This document shows, piece by piece, positions 26,104 to 35,700 of a stretch of 64,000 bases of DNA (its first letter is position 1; each line of letters opens with the position of its first letter). The notes beneath the pieces were generated by a model that saw only the letters and a program-made list of their open reading frames with translations, was not told the DNA's origin and made no database searches. The stretch spans positions 1 through 64,000 of the forward strand of contig CAWVWF010000002.1 of the NCBI GenBank assembly GCA_963933885.1, written 5' to 3'. The DNA is from CAWVWF01 sp963933885. GTDB lineage: Bacteria; Bacteroidota; Bacteroidia; Flavobacteriales_C; GCA-002722245. The translations under genes and the position numbers were made by a program.

Positions 26104-26910
26104 ATGAAAAGGATTATTTTAGGATTGTTTTCTTTTACTTTCATTAGTAATATTCAAGTTTCTGCTCAACAGAGTGTTATAGAAATTGCGTCAGATGTTA
26201 CTATGTTATGTAATTGTTCACAAGTAGAGGATGGTGATACGGTAAAGTATAAATATTTAGTAACTAATACTGGAAATTCAGCGATGTTAGTCCCGTATTA
26301 TTATAACAACGGTAATGGTTATACGCTGGTAGGAACATTTGACAGTAAGACTAGAGTAACTAATCAAAGTTTCCCTACTACATCAGTTGCGTATAGTTGG
26401 ATTAACGATGATGAAATGGGAGTTCAAATGAGTATTGTAGATCCTAATTCTAAACAAGCGATTTCATATATTTATCCTGGAGATACAGCAGCTATTGTAA
26501 TTTATGATAGAGTTATAATGTCATCTCGACATAAAGAAGGGAATAATACAATTGTTGTTTGGCCTGAAAATTATGATGGTTTAACTGTTAAAGATTCATT
26601 AACATACAACATAGAAGTGCTTAATACATCTGGACAGGGAGCAGCAAACGGGACATATAGTCCATGGTTAAGTAACACTAAAGTATATCCTAATCCAGCT
26701 AGCAACAAAGTGTTGATATCGGTGCCTGAAGAACTAAAAACTCAACTTACTGAGATTACAATTAGTAACGCATATGGGCAAACGGTTAAAAGATTTGATG
26801 CTTCTTATTTAGAATTACAAATAGGCGATCTTGCTAATGGACATTATACAGTTGGTTTTACTTTGAACAATTCAACAAGTTTTGTAAAGCCACTTGTGGT
26901 TAAAAAATAA
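26104..26910 (+). CDS. Secreted protein with T9SS type A sorting domain
   Basis: A 268-residue exported protein. Residues 1-21 are a signal peptide ending in VSAQ. The middle (about 25-185) is a beta-rich domain of unknown function (YKYLVTNTGNSAMLVPYYYN; AISYIYPGDTAAIVIYDR) resembling repeat-domain or CARDB-like adhesive folds. The last 75 residues are a type A T9SS C-terminal domain: VYPNPASNKVLISV, ITISNAYGQTVKRF, LANGHYTV and the final FVKPLVVKK. It should cross the outer membrane through the SprA translocon and be attached to the surface or released. Single gene, divergent from helical-repeat copy A, followed by a terminator. Confidence 0.88.
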   Translation: MKRIILGLFSFTFISNIQVSAQQSVIEIASDVTMLCNCSQVEDGDTVKYKYLVTNTGNSAMLVPYYYNNGNGYTLVGTFDSKTRVTNQSFPTTSVAYSWINDDEMGVQMSIVDPNSKQAISYIYPGDTAAIVIYDRVIMSSRHKEGNNTIVVWPENYDGLTVKDSLTYNIEVLNTSGQGAANGTYSPWLSNTKVYPNPASNKVLISVPEELKTQLTEITISNAYGQTVKRFDASYLELQIGDLANGHYTVGFTLNNSTSFVKPLVVKK

Positions 26911-26961
26911 CTGTAGCTCCATTTATCAGAGCAAACAGAATTCATAAACAATACTAAAAAA

Positions 26962-26987
26962 GTCACGATATGATCGTGGCTTTTTTT
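26962..26987 (+). terminator. Intrinsic terminator after the T9SS cargo gene
   Basis: GTCACGAT and ATCGTGGC pair around an ATG loop, with seven T directly after. The T-run merges into the -7 element of ispG, so termination and the next promoter overlap. Confidence 0.8.
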
Positions 26988-26994
26988 ATTTTTG
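26987..26994 (+). promoter_or_regulatory. -7 promoter element of ispG (TATTTTTG)
   Basis: A perfect TAnnTTTG lies 17 bases before the chosen ispG ATG and overlaps the T-run of the preceding terminator. Confidence 0.65.
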
Positions 26995-27011
26995 TAGAAA
27001 CACATCTAAAT

Positions 27012-28919
27012 ATGTCTGTAGAAAACGGGAAGTATTGTAATGATTACACTAACTATTCACGATTTATTACCCGAGAAGTTAAGATTGGAAACGTTGCATT
27101 AGGAGGGAATAATCCTATTCGAATTCAAAGTATGACTACTACAGATACGATGGATACCATTGCAACTGTTGAGCAGACTATTAGAATGGTAGAATCTGGT
27201 TGTGACTACGTAAGAATTACAGCACCAAGTAAAAAAGAAGCAGAAAACCTTGGAGTCATCAAAAAAGAGTTGGTTGCTAGAGGGTATGATGTACCTTTAA
27301 TTGCTGACATTCATTATACACCAAACGCTGCAGAAGTAGCTGCAAGACTAATTGAAAAAGTTAGAGTTAATCCTGGGAATTACGCGGATAAAAAGAAGTT
27401 TCAACAAATTGAATATAATGATAGTGAGTACAATGCAGAGCTAGATAGAATTAGAGTGAAGTTTTCACCACTGGTTGAGATTTGTAAAGAACATGGTACC
27501 GCTATGAGGATTGGTACTAATCACGGATCTTTATCTGACAGAATACTTAGTAGATACGGAGATACACCATTAGGTATGGTTGAGTCGGCAATGGAGTTTT
27601 TAAGAATTTGTGAAGATTTAAACTACCACAATATCGTACTTTCAATGAAGGCAAGTAATCCTAAAGTAATGGTTAATGCCTACAGACTTTTAGTAAATCA
27701 AATGGTTAATGCAGGAATGAATTATCCATTACATTTAGGAGTTACAGAAGCTGGAGACGGTGAAGACGGTAGAATAAAAAGTGCAGTTGGTATTGGGACC
27801 CTCTTAGAGGATGGACTGGGAGATACTATAAGGGTTTCTTTAACTGAAGATCCTGAATTTGAAGCACCAGTAGCCAAGAGTTTAGCTGACAGGTATACTT
27901 TAAGAAGTAATCATAAATCGATAGAAGCTCCTTCTAAGATTATTGTTAACCCGTTTGAATATAAGAGAAGATCTACAAACACAAGAATTAATATTGGAGG
28001 TACAGAAGTTCCAAGAGTAATAGGGGATCTAAGCACTGTTGCTGATATAAAACCAGCACATTTATTTCCGTTTGGATATCAATATTCAGTACCAAACGAT
28101 AAATGGACTATTCAAGATGTTGCTGCTGATTATGTATTTGTTGGTGATCAAAAAGTAGATTTTAATCTTCCAGGAACTCTAGGAGTTATTCAGAATTCTG
28201 AAAAATGGAATAATGAGCATCAACATTATCCATTATTTGAAATTTCAGAATTACCGGCTGCTAAATATTCAGATCAATTAAATTTTGTTGTCGCATCTTC
28301 TGATAATGTTGATTTAGATTTTGTAAATACGGTTCCAAATGTTGTGCTTATTCTCTCAACTTCGAATAAGCATGGAATGGCTGAACAAAGAAAAGTATTT
28401 AATGAGCTTTTAGCTTCAGGACTTGAAATTCCAGTAGTTTTAAAACGATCTTATGAAGGTTTATCTTATGATGACTTTCAATTATATAGTGCAACAGATT
28501 TCGGTGGACTATTGGTTGACGGATTAGGGGATGGTGTTTGGTTAGAATCAGATTTATCTTCTCAGAAGGTAATGCAAACTGTATATGGTTTCCTTCAAGC
28601 AACGAGAACACGAATTTCAAAAACTGAATATATTTCTTGCCCGAGTTGTGGGCGAACATTGTTTGATCTACAAGAAACAACGCAATTAATCAGATCTAGA
28701 ACTTCTCATCTAAAGGGATTAAAGATTGGGATTATGGGTTGTATTGTTAACGGTCCAGGTGAAATGGCTGATGCAGATTATGGATATGTAGGATCTGGAG
28801 TAGGAAAGATCACACTCTATAAAGGGCAAGAAGTTGTTGAGAAATCAATTAATTCCGAAGCTGCAGTTGATAAATTGATCGAACTTATCCAGTCTCATGG
28901 AGACTGGGTAGATGCATAA
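27012..28919 (+). CDS. ispG: 4-hydroxy-3-methylbut-2-enyl diphosphate synthase (flavodoxin/ferredoxin)
   Basis: About 635 residues. IspG turns methylerythritol cyclodiphosphate into HMBPP in the non-mevalonate isoprenoid pathway using a 4Fe-4S cluster. The N-terminal TIM barrel starts with REVKIGNVALGG, PIRIQSMTTTDTMDT and RITAPSKKEAEN. The C-terminal cluster domain has SCPSCGRTLFDLQ near residue 541 and GIMGCIVNGPGEMADADYG near 576. The extra domain of about 260 residues between barrel and cluster domain is the long form usual in Bacteroidota, Chlamydiae and plants. I start at 27012, since the earlier in-frame ATG (26970) lies inside the terminator and upstream of the promoter. It ends directly against the convergent rnhB stop. 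Confidence 0.95.
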   Translation: MSVENGKYCNDYTNYSRFITREVKIGNVALGGNNPIRIQSMTTTDTMDTIATVEQTIRMVESGCDYVRITAPSKKEAENLGVIKKELVARGYDVPLIADIHYTPNAAEVAARLIEKVRVNPGNYADKKKFQQIEYNDSEYNAELDRIRVKFSPLVEICKEHGTAMRIGTNHGSLSDRILSRYGDTPLGMVESAMEFLRICEDLNYHNIVLSMKASNPKVMVNAYRLLVNQMVNAGMNYPLHLGVTEAGDGEDGRIKSAVGIGTLLEDGLGDTIRVSLTEDPEFEAPVAKSLADRYTLRSNHKSIEAPSKIIVNPFEYKRRSTNTRINIGGTEVPRVIGDLSTVADIKPAHLFPFGYQYSVPNDKWTIQDVAADYVFVGDQKVDFNLPGTLGVIQNSEKWNNEHQHYPLFEISELPAAKYSDQLNFVVASSDNVDLDFVNTVPNVVLILSTSNKHGMAEQRKVFNELLASGLEIPVVLKRSYEGLSYDDFQLYSATDFGGLLVDGLGDGVWLESDLSSQKVMQTVYGFLQATRTRISKTEYISCPSCGRTLFDLQETTQLIRSRTSHLKGLKIGIMGCIVNGPGEMADADYGYVGSGVGKITLYKGQEVVEKSINSEAAVDKLIELIQSHGDWVDA

Positions 28920-29507
28920 TTATTTATCAGGTAGCAATTTAAAGCTCATTCTGTGATATTTAGTTGAGCCATGCTCAGCGATCATTTTTCTATGAAATTT
29001 GGTTGGATAGCCTTTATTTTGTTGCCAATCGAAATGTGGATATTCGTTATGAATTCGTTGCATGTACTCATCTCTATAAGTTTTAGCTAGAATAGATGCT
29101 GCAGCAATTGACTTGTATTTACCATCTCCTTGGATAATACATTCATGTTCAATGTCTTCAAATTGATTAAACTTATTTCCGTCAACAAGAATAAAGTTTG
29201 GCTTAGTTGATAGTCCTTTTAAAGATTCATGCATACCTAAAATTGAAGCTTGAAGAATATTAATTTCATCAATTTTTTTAGGGCTAATTTCTGCAACGCA
29301 AAATGCAATTGCTTTTTCTTCTATTATTTTTCGAAGTGCGTTCCTTTTAGATTCAGATAATTTTTTTGAATCATCTAATTCAGGGCATCTAAAATGTTTT
29401 GGTAAAATTACAGCAGCAGCGAATACAGGACCTGATAAACAACCTCTTCCTGCTTCATCACATCCAGCCTCAATTTTATCAGCGTATTTAAAGTTTTTTA
29501 AGCTCAT
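28920..29507 (-). CDS. rnhB: Ribonuclease HII
   Basis: A 195-residue type 2 RNase H that cuts RNA in RNA-DNA hybrids and removes single ribonucleotides. The catalytic Asp-Glu pair is D17/E18 in [22 protein letters not shown] further active-site Asp lies in ILVDGNKF near residue 107, and [17 protein letters not shown] around 133-149 supplies the conserved helix. Length is normal. The gene overlaps the end of the upstream glycosyltransferase gene by four bases (ATGA), so the two are translationally coupled. The window also holds an unrelated type 1 RNase HI at 62145. Confidence 0.95.
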   Translation of the reverse strand: MSLKNFKYADKIEAGCDEAGRGCLSGPVFAAAVILPKHFRCPELDDSKKLSESKRNALRKIIEEKAIAFCVAEISPKKIDEINILQASILGMHESLKGLSTKPNFILVDGNKFNQFEDIEHECIIQGDGKYKSIAAASILAKTYRDEYMQRIHNEYPHFDWQQNKGYPTKFHRKMIAEHGSTKYHRMSFKLLPDK

Positions 29508-30637
29508 TTTTCTAAAGTTTTTTGAATGCTATTCCACAATGCGTCTGCTGATTTCTTCCAAGTAAATAATTTTAATCGCTCGAAACCTTTCTTAACCAAT
29601 TCATCAACATCTTGTTGATTGGTTGATAGTTCGTACATAGCAGTAGAAATTTCAGAAATGGAATTCGGTGAAACTGTATAGGCAGCATCACCAACAACTT
29701 CTGGTAATGATGTAGTGTCACTCGTTATAACTGCAGTACCACATGCCATTGCTTCTAAGACGGGAATTCCAAAACCTTCAAAGAAAGGAATATATGTAAG
29801 GGCTGTTGCTCCTGAAAGGAAACAATTTAAGTCGTTATCTGATAGTCTTCCAGTAAATATAACATCTTGCTTAAATTCTAATTTTTCGTAAACAGCCTGA
29901 ATTGATTCAAACTTAAACATTACTTCTCCTCCAATTATTAGTTTAAAATGCTGATCATCCATTTTTTTAAACTCATTGAATGCTAAGAGTAAATTTTTCA
30001 GATTTTTCCTTGGATGTAATGAACCTATGAAGAAAAAGAAAGGTTTTCCTTTTGACGCTTTATTAGTAATTAAACTGGTTTTTTCTATTGGTAAAGGCTT
30101 AAATTTTGTCTTTACACCATTATAAACAACGTCAATTTTCTTTGGAGAAGTCTTGTATGTCTTTATTATATCAGATTTAGAAAATTCTGAAACGGTTGCA
30201 ATTCTATCAGACTTTTCAATAAATTCTGGGGTATACTTATTATAATATTCACTCCATTTCTTTGGTAGGTCATCTGGGCGATGAACAAAATTGATATCGT
30301 GTATTACGGTTAAACTAGGAATACATGTTTTCAATGAAGCAACTGCATCTGGGCTTATAAATATATCAGGATCTATTTTCTTTAATAACCAAGGAAGGCT
30401 GAAATTATACCAAATCTTTAGTAAAAGAGGATGCCTTGCTGGAGGCATAATGATATGAGGGATTACATTTTTCTCAAAAATAAACTCTTCGTTATACTTC
30501 CTATCGAATATAAAATGAAATTCATCGTCGGGATTTTCCTTACAAAGTATCTTGAAAATTTCAGCAGTAAAAGTACCAATACCTTCTAATTTATCAGATA
30601 AAAGCAATCTTGTGTTCACAGCAATCTTCCTTCCCAT
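29504..30637 (-). CDS. Family 4 glycosyltransferase
   Basis: A 377-residue GT-B enzyme. The N-terminal half shows [21 protein letters not shown] (2-22) and the middle has [16 protein letters not shown] near 113. The C-terminal half has the GT4 signature: [15 protein letters not shown], then [19 protein letters not shown] near 285 with the nucleotide-sugar glutamate. It probably transfers a sugar from a nucleotide donor to a lipid-linked glycan at the cytoplasmic face of the membrane. The donor cannot be predicted. It is divergent from the flippase and Wzz genes, which suggests a role in the same surface polysaccharide, and overlaps rnhB by four bases. Confidence 0.88.
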   Translation of the reverse strand: MGRKIAVNTRLLLSDKLEGIGTFTAEIFKILCKENPDDEFHFIFDRKYNEEFIFEKNVIPHIIMPPARHPLLLKIWYNFSLPWLLKKIDPDIFISPDAVASLKTCIPSLTVIHDINFVHRPDDLPKKWSEYYNKYTPEFIEKSDRIATVSEFSKSDIIKTYKTSPKKIDVVYNGVKTKFKPLPIEKTSLITNKASKGKPFFFFIGSLHPRKNLKNLLLAFNEFKKMDDQHFKLIIGGEVMFKFESIQAVYEKLEFKQDVIFTGRLSDNDLNCFLSGATALTYIPFFEGFGIPVLEAMACGTAVITSDTTSLPEVVGDAAYTVSPNSISEISTAMYELSTNQQDVDELVKKGFERLKLFTWKKSADALWNSIQKTLEK

Positions 30638-30647
30638 TGAATTTTGT

Positions 30648-30655
30648 TATTTTTG
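30648..30655 (+). promoter_or_regulatory. -7 promoter element of the flippase gene (TATTTTTG)
   Basis: A perfect TAnnTTTG in the divergent gap between glycosyltransferase and flippase, 51 bases before the TTG start at 30707. Confidence 0.55.
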
Positions 30656-30706
30656 TTTTAAAATTACAAGAACTACTAAAATAAAGGTTTCCCTTGATAA
30701 GCTAAG

Positions 30707-32185
30707 TTGAAAAAGACATTCATTTATAATTTGGTTATTTTATTTGTGCTTAACATTCTTGTTAAGCCAATGTGGTTATGGATGGACATGAAAGTCCAAA
30801 CAGCTACAGGAGAAGCCTATGGATCATATTTCCCACTAGTTAGCTTGTCTATTATCTTTGGTGTTCTATTAGATTTAGGAATTAATAATTACAACAACAG
30901 AAAAATAGCCGCACACCCTGAAAGGTTTAAAAACTATTTTTCATCCATTACTATTGTCCGGTTTGGGTTGGCAATTCTATTTACAGGTATTTTAATGCTT
31001 GTTGGGATAATGGATAACTATCCACAAGAAAGGCTTCTTTTACTTTTTATCTTAGGATTGAATCAGGTATTATTATCATCTATCTTATATATACGTTCTA
31101 ACTTCACAGCATTAGGGAATTTTAAAACAGATAGTTTTTTCTCTGTCTTGGATCGAATTTTGATGATTTTAGGAGTAGGTTGGTTTCTTTTCGGAACAGA
31201 GGATATAACTATTGAAAAGTTTGTTTGGATTCAATTTTTCGGTTATCTCATTACATTTCTAGTTTCAACTATTGTACTCTTAGTGATTGGAAAAGCTTCA
31301 TTCCCAAAATTGAATGTTAGATTTTCAAAAATACTTCTTAAAAAGAGTGCTCCATATGCAATTATTGTATTGTTAATGTCTGCTTATAACAATTCTGATT
31401 CGATTATGATTGATAAGTTACTTCCTAACGGAGCAGAAGAGAATTCTTTGTATGCTCAATCATTTCGAATCTTAACAGCTTTAAACAATTACGCATATCT
31501 ATTTGCTGTTTTATTACTCCCAATTTTTTCTAGAATGTTAAAAAAGAAAGAGGCAGTTGGGAAATTATTGGGGTTGTCGGGTGGTTTATTAATTTATGGA
31601 GTTTCGGCATTTGTAATTATTTCACTTCACTATAGAGTTGATATTTTATCACTTTGTTATGGGGATTATGGTGATAGCTCCTACTTTTCATCAGGTAAAT
31701 TATTGAATAAAGACATTATCGAACGATCTCAAGAAGTGTATTTGGTTTTAATAATGGGAATTATTCCGATGTCATTTAATTATTGCTACGGTGTATTAAT
31801 TACGGCTTCTGGAAGAATGGGTGTTTTAAATGCAATTGCAGGTGTTTCACTGGTATTTAATCTAATATTAAATTTCATATTAATTCCTGAGTATGGGGCT
31901 TACGGAGCTGCATATGCAAGCTTTTTCACACAAAGTTTAAGTGCGCTTGCTCAGGTTTTGATTGCTTATAAGCGTTTTAATTTGAAATTTGAAGTTACTA
32001 AACCGTTTAGATTTGTGGTTGGTTTAGGACTTTTGTATTATGCTGTTGAGTTTCTGAATTACCAATTTTCACTACCATTAAGGCTTGCCTTAATGGGTTT
32101 CCTATCGATGTTGGGATTACTTATATCCGTTAAGTTTGAAGGAATTAAGCCGTTATTAAATAGCTTGAAAAAATCAAATAAATAA
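30707..32185 (+). CDS. Polysaccharide flippase, Wzx/oligosaccharide exporter family
   Basis: A 492-residue protein with about 14 membrane segments and the MATE-like MVF fold of Wzx flippases: GVLLDLGINNYNNRKIA near 49-65, a lipid-facing repeat, and GAYGAAYASFFTQSLSALAQ near 400. It should move undecaprenyl-linked oligosaccharide across the inner membrane. The start codon is TTG at 30707. The next in-frame ATG (codon 22) would cut the first membrane helix, so I prefer TTG. It heads the plus-strand polysaccharide group and is followed by two Wzz-like genes with their own promoter. Confidence 0.85.
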   Translation: MKKTFIYNLVILFVLNILVKPMWLWMDMKVQTATGEAYGSYFPLVSLSIIFGVLLDLGINNYNNRKIAAHPERFKNYFSSITIVRFGLAILFTGILMLVGIMDNYPQERLLLLFILGLNQVLLSSILYIRSNFTALGNFKTDSFFSVLDRILMILGVGWFLFGTEDITIEKFVWIQFFGYLITFLVSTIVLLVIGKASFPKLNVRFSKILLKKSAPYAIIVLLMSAYNNSDSIMIDKLLPNGAEENSLYAQSFRILTALNNYAYLFAVLLLPIFSRMLKKKEAVGKLLGLSGGLLIYGVSAFVIISLHYRVDILSLCYGDYGDSSYFSSGKLLNKDIIERSQEVYLVLIMGIIPMSFNYCYGVLITASGRMGVLNAIAGVSLVFNLILNFILIPEYGAYGAAYASFFTQSLSALAQVLIAYKRFNLKFEVTKPFRFVVGLGLLYYAVEFLNYQFSLPLRLALMGFLSMLGLLISVKFEGIKPLLNSLKKSNK

Positions 32186-32200
32186 TTCGACAAAATTTAG

Positions 32201-32208
32201 TATTTTTG
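32201..32208 (+). promoter_or_regulatory. -7 promoter element of the first Wzz-like gene (TATTTTTG)
   Basis: A perfect TAnnTTTG lies 18 bases before the ATG at 32227 in the 41-bp gap after the flippase gene. Confidence 0.65.
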
Positions 32209-32226
32209 TTCACTTAAATTATGTGA

Positions 32227-33255
32227 ATGAATTCTGAAAAGAAAGATTTGGACGAGGATTATTTTGATTCGTCGAGTTTATATGTGTTTTTATACAAGTA
32301 TAAAGTTCAAATAGCTTTAATTGTTGTTTTGAGTGGACTAGTTAGTTCAATTATTTCTGTGACAATTCAGGAAAAATACAAATCCTTTGCTGTAATTTAT
32401 CCCTCTAACACCAGTTCTGTAGCGAAAGCCCTAGTTAGCTCTAGATTTGGAGGTAAAACGGATATAATGGAATTTGGAGAAGAAGAAAAGTCAGAGCATC
32501 TTCTTGAAATTTTAAATTCTGATAAAGTTAAAAAGAAGATTATTGATCAATTTGATCTGATGAATCATTACAATATATCTCTCGAAGAATCAGCAACACC
32601 CAATTATGACTTGAATGAAATTTATGATGAAAACATAAAATTTAAGAGGAATAAAAATATGGCTGTTGTGATTTCTGTTTTGGACCACTCTCCTGATACA
32701 GCAGCAAAAATTACAAACGCACTATTAATTGCTTTGGATGATGTACTGAATTCAATCCAAAAGGAAAGAGCACTTCAAGGATTTAACATCGTTAAAACAG
32801 CTTATATAAGACTTTCACAAGAGGTAAGTGACATGGAGGATTCTTTATCGTTTATTATGGGTAAGGGAGTTCTAGATGTAAAGTCGCAATCTGAAGTATA
32901 TGGAGACGCTTATGCTCAGGCAATTGCAAAAGGTAATAAAACTGCAGAGAAGGCCTTAAGTGAAAAATTAGATTTATTATCTAAGTATGGTGCTAAGAAT
33001 ATAAGTTTAAGAAATGCACTTTTATACGAGAGAAAAAGATTGTCTGATTTGAAGGGGAAATTTGAGGAAGCAAAGATTGATGCCGAATCAAGATTACAAA
33101 ATTATTTTACAATTACTTCTCCTTTTGCAGCGGAGAAAAAAAGCTATCCAGTACGATGGTTAATTGTCGTGTTGAGTGTTCTAGGAGCATTATTTACAGG
33201 AGGAATTACGATTGTGTTGTATGAACAATTTCAGAAATTAAAGACTCAACTTTAA
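32227..33255 (+). CDS. Wzz-type polysaccharide chain-length regulator, copy 1
   Basis: A 342-residue inner-membrane protein with the Wzz plan: a transmembrane helix around 29-49 (QIALIVVLSGLVSSIISVTI), a large periplasmic helical part, and a second helix around 309-331 preceded by SPFAAEKKSYPVRWLIVV. The periplasmic ring of Wzz proteins sets the length of polymers made by a Wzy enzyme. There is no cytoplasmic tyrosine-kinase domain. It is clearly related to the next protein (KYKSFAVIYPSN versus KYKSFAQVYPTN). Own promoter; nine bases separate it from copy 2. Confidence 0.82.
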   Translation: MNSEKKDLDEDYFDSSSLYVFLYKYKVQIALIVVLSGLVSSIISVTIQEKYKSFAVIYPSNTSSVAKALVSSRFGGKTDIMEFGEEEKSEHLLEILNSDKVKKKIIDQFDLMNHYNISLEESATPNYDLNEIYDENIKFKRNKNMAVVISVLDHSPDTAAKITNALLIALDDVLNSIQKERALQGFNIVKTAYIRLSQEVSDMEDSLSFIMGKGVLDVKSQSEVYGDAYAQAIAKGNKTAEKALSEKLDLLSKYGAKNISLRNALLYERKRLSDLKGKFEEAKIDAESRLQNYFTITSPFAAEKKSYPVRWLIVVLSVLGALFTGGITIVLYEQFQKLKTQL

Positions 33256-33264
33256 GAACCTATT

Positions 33265-34224
33265 ATGAAACAGTATTTCGAGAGTGACGATGTTTTAAGC
33301 CTTTTATGGAGATGGAGAAAGCAATTCATTGTTGTTTTTTTAGTGTCATTTGTTGGATCGGCTGTATTCTCTTCGCCGTTTTTCATTAAACCAAAATACA
33401 AGTCTTTTGCACAAGTATACCCTACTAATTTGCAAAAGTACTCGGATGAATCAGCAACAGAGCAAATGCTTCAAATGTTAGAATCAGGCGTGATCAGAGA
33501 GGCTATTTGTGCTCAATTTGGGTTAGATAGTATTTATGATATTGAAAAAGACGATCAGCATTTTAAGACTTTGCTTTATAAAGAATATGCAGATAATATA
33601 AATTTCAAGAAAACAAAGCATGAATCAGTCGAAATTGCAGTATTAGATATTGATCCAGAAAGAGCTTATAAGATGGTAAATGCAATTCTTGAACGTTTTA
33701 ACATTGAAGTTAAGAGATTACAAGATGAGAAATTAAAGGAGGCGGTTAGCACTATCAAAGAGATGATGATTATTAAAAGTAGTGAAATCACATCGCTTGA
33801 AAATGAAATTAATATCATTAGAAGAGAATATGGTATTTTAGATTATGGAAGTCAAGTTAAAAGTTTGTCTCGTGAGTATTACCGATTATTGGCAAGAGGA
33901 AATTCTAAATCAGGTAAAGTTGATAGAGTTAAACAAGAATTAGATAATTTAAAGAAGAAAGGAGTTGAATATGAACGACTTTCAGGTAGACTTTGGGTTG
34001 CGAGGGATTCATTTAACGGTTTGAAATTAAAATACGAGGCCGAACAGAATGAGCTACAACGTACTAAAGAATACATTATGAATTTTGTAAGTCCATATAA
34101 AGCAGATAAAAAGACTTACCCTGTAAGATGGTTAATTGTACTTGTTTCTGTTAGTACTTGCTTATTGGGGGCATTAGGAGTTGTTTCCTTTATGGATAGA
34201 ATAAACAATGAAACCGTAGCATAA
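33265..34224 (+). CDS. Wzz-type polysaccharide chain-length regulator, copy 2
   Basis: A 319-residue paralog of the preceding protein with the same layout: membrane helices around residues 22-40 and 287-308, long coiled-coil-prone periplasmic helices between (VSTIKEMMIIKSSEITSLEN), and the pre-helix motif SPYKADKKTYPVRWLIVLVS. No kinase domain. The adjacent pair, probably from a tandem duplication, suggests a mixed ring or two ring types setting different chain lengths. Cotranscribed with copy 1 and the polymerase gene four bases downstream. Confidence 0.82.
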   Translation: MKQYFESDDVLSLLWRWRKQFIVVFLVSFVGSAVFSSPFFIKPKYKSFAQVYPTNLQKYSDESATEQMLQMLESGVIREAICAQFGLDSIYDIEKDDQHFKTLLYKEYADNINFKKTKHESVEIAVLDIDPERAYKMVNAILERFNIEVKRLQDEKLKEAVSTIKEMMIIKSSEITSLENEINIIRREYGILDYGSQVKSLSREYYRLLARGNSKSGKVDRVKQELDNLKKKGVEYERLSGRLWVARDSFNGLKLKYEAEQNELQRTKEYIMNFVSPYKADKKTYPVRWLIVLVSVSTCLLGALGVVSFMDRINNETVA

Positions 34225-34228
34225 GGAA

Positions 34229-35692
34229 GTGTTATCATCGGCTAAGAAAATATGGTTTTATCTTATAACCTTTTTGTTTATAGCAATAAACGGGGTTCTA
34301 TTGTATAGTGAAAACTATATGTTAATAATATTTCCTGCAGTACTATTTCTTGCTTACCTCGGTTTATTTAAGCTTGATGTTCTTTACCTGATTGTAATAT
34401 TTTTGGTCCCGTTATCTGTGAATTTTGATAGCTTAGGATCAAGTATGGGAATTGGAATGGCTTTACCTACAGAACCGTTAATTGTAGGGATGATGCTTAT
34501 CTTTGTTATTAAGTTATTGTTTTCTGGTTCATTTGATATTAAAATAACAAAACATCCAGTTACCTTGTTAATAATTGGACATCTCGTCTGGTTAGGTATA
34601 ACAACAGTTACTAGTGAATTACCATTAATCTCGTTCAAATATTTTTTAAGTAGATTCTGGTTTGTTGCAGTCTTTTATTTTATTGCTTCTCAAGTTTTTC
34701 AAAAAAAGAATTATAGTTCGAAATTGTTCTGGCTCTATATTGTTGGTTTCGTTCCTGTAATAATCTATACTTTTTATCAGCACGCTATAAGAGGGTTTAG
34801 TCAAGCTAGTGCCAATTGGGTAATGAATCCGTTTTTTAATGATCACACATCATATGGTGCTTGTTTGGTTATGTTTTTCCCCTTTTTGATCTGGAAATTG
34901 TATTCTGATAAAATAAAAGGTATTAAGTGGCTAATGTTACTTTCTCTATTTGGCTTATTTGTTCTTGCAGTTGTTCTTTCATATACAAGAGCTGCTTGGG
35001 TTAGTTTAATTGGTGCATTGGGGATATACATTATCTTAAAATATAAAATTAAATCGTGGGTAATATATAGTGGTGTTGCTTTGGTTGGAGTAATAGTTTT
35101 ATTATCATGGAATGAATTATTTAGTTCACTTGAAAAGAACAAGCAAGACTCATCATCTAACCTTTCAGAGCATGTTGCATCCATTTCTAACGTAAGTTCC
35201 GATGCGTCTAACTTGGAGCGTTTAAATCGTTGGAAATCGGCTTGGGGAATGTTTAAAGATAGACCTGTTTTTGGGTTTGGTCCTGGAACTTATGCTTTTG
35301 AGTATGCACCATATCAAAGAACTAGAGATAAAACAATAATTAGTACCAATGCTGGTGATGGAGGAAATGCGCACAGTGAATTTTTAGGTCCTTTGTCTGA
35401 GCAAGGAGTTATAGGAATGTTATTTATGTTAAGTATTGTACTAACCACTTGTTTTACGGCAGTAAAGACTTATAAAAGTAATGGTAAGAATGAATATAGA
35501 ATGATTTCATTTGTAGCCTTCTTAGGTTTGATAACCTATTATCTTCATGGCTTATTGAATAACTTCCTTGATACTGATAAAGCTTCTTCTTTATTTTGGG
35601 GGTTTACTGCGATAATAGTTGTGATGGATGTTTTAACATCGAAAAAGAACTTACCTGGTGATGAGGTAGTAGAATCTTACAAGGAAAAATAG
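34229..35692 (+). CDS. O-antigen polymerase/ligase family membrane protein
   Basis: A 487-residue polytopic protein with about 11-12 membrane segments and the family loop ERLNRWKSAWGMFKDRPVFG, FGPGTYAFEY, then NAHSEFLGPLSEQGVIGMLF near 375-395. With flippase and chain-length regulators upstream, the best reading is the Wzy polymerase of a Wzx/Wzy-dependent surface polysaccharide, though a ligase is equally compatible with the family. The start is GTG at 34229, preceded by a purine-rich ATAAGGAA four bases after the previous stop. The gene is convergent with the SpoIIE phosphatase gene. Confidence 0.85.
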   Translation: MLSSAKKIWFYLITFLFIAINGVLLYSENYMLIIFPAVLFLAYLGLFKLDVLYLIVIFLVPLSVNFDSLGSSMGIGMALPTEPLIVGMMLIFVIKLLFSGSFDIKITKHPVTLLIIGHLVWLGITTVTSELPLISFKYFLSRFWFVAVFYFIASQVFQKKNYSSKLFWLYIVGFVPVIIYTFYQHAIRGFSQASANWVMNPFFNDHTSYGACLVMFFPFLIWKLYSDKIKGIKWLMLLSLFGLFVLAVVLSYTRAAWVSLIGALGIYIILKYKIKSWVIYSGVALVGVIVLLSWNELFSSLEKNKQDSSSNLSEHVASISNVSSDASNLERLNRWKSAWGMFKDRPVFGFGPGTYAFEYAPYQRTRDKTIISTNAGDGGNAHSEFLGPLSEQGVIGMLFMLSIVLTTCFTAVKTYKSNGKNEYRMISFVAFLGLITYYLHGLLNNFLDTDKASSLFWGFTAIIVVMDVLTSKKNLPGDEVVESYKEK

Positions 35693-35700
35693 AGCTTTTT

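Noticed and set aside
34843..35184. A 113-codon minus-strand frame inside the polymerase/ligase gene
   Set aside because: It is antisense to a gene with clear family motifs; composition is shadow-like and there is no promoter.
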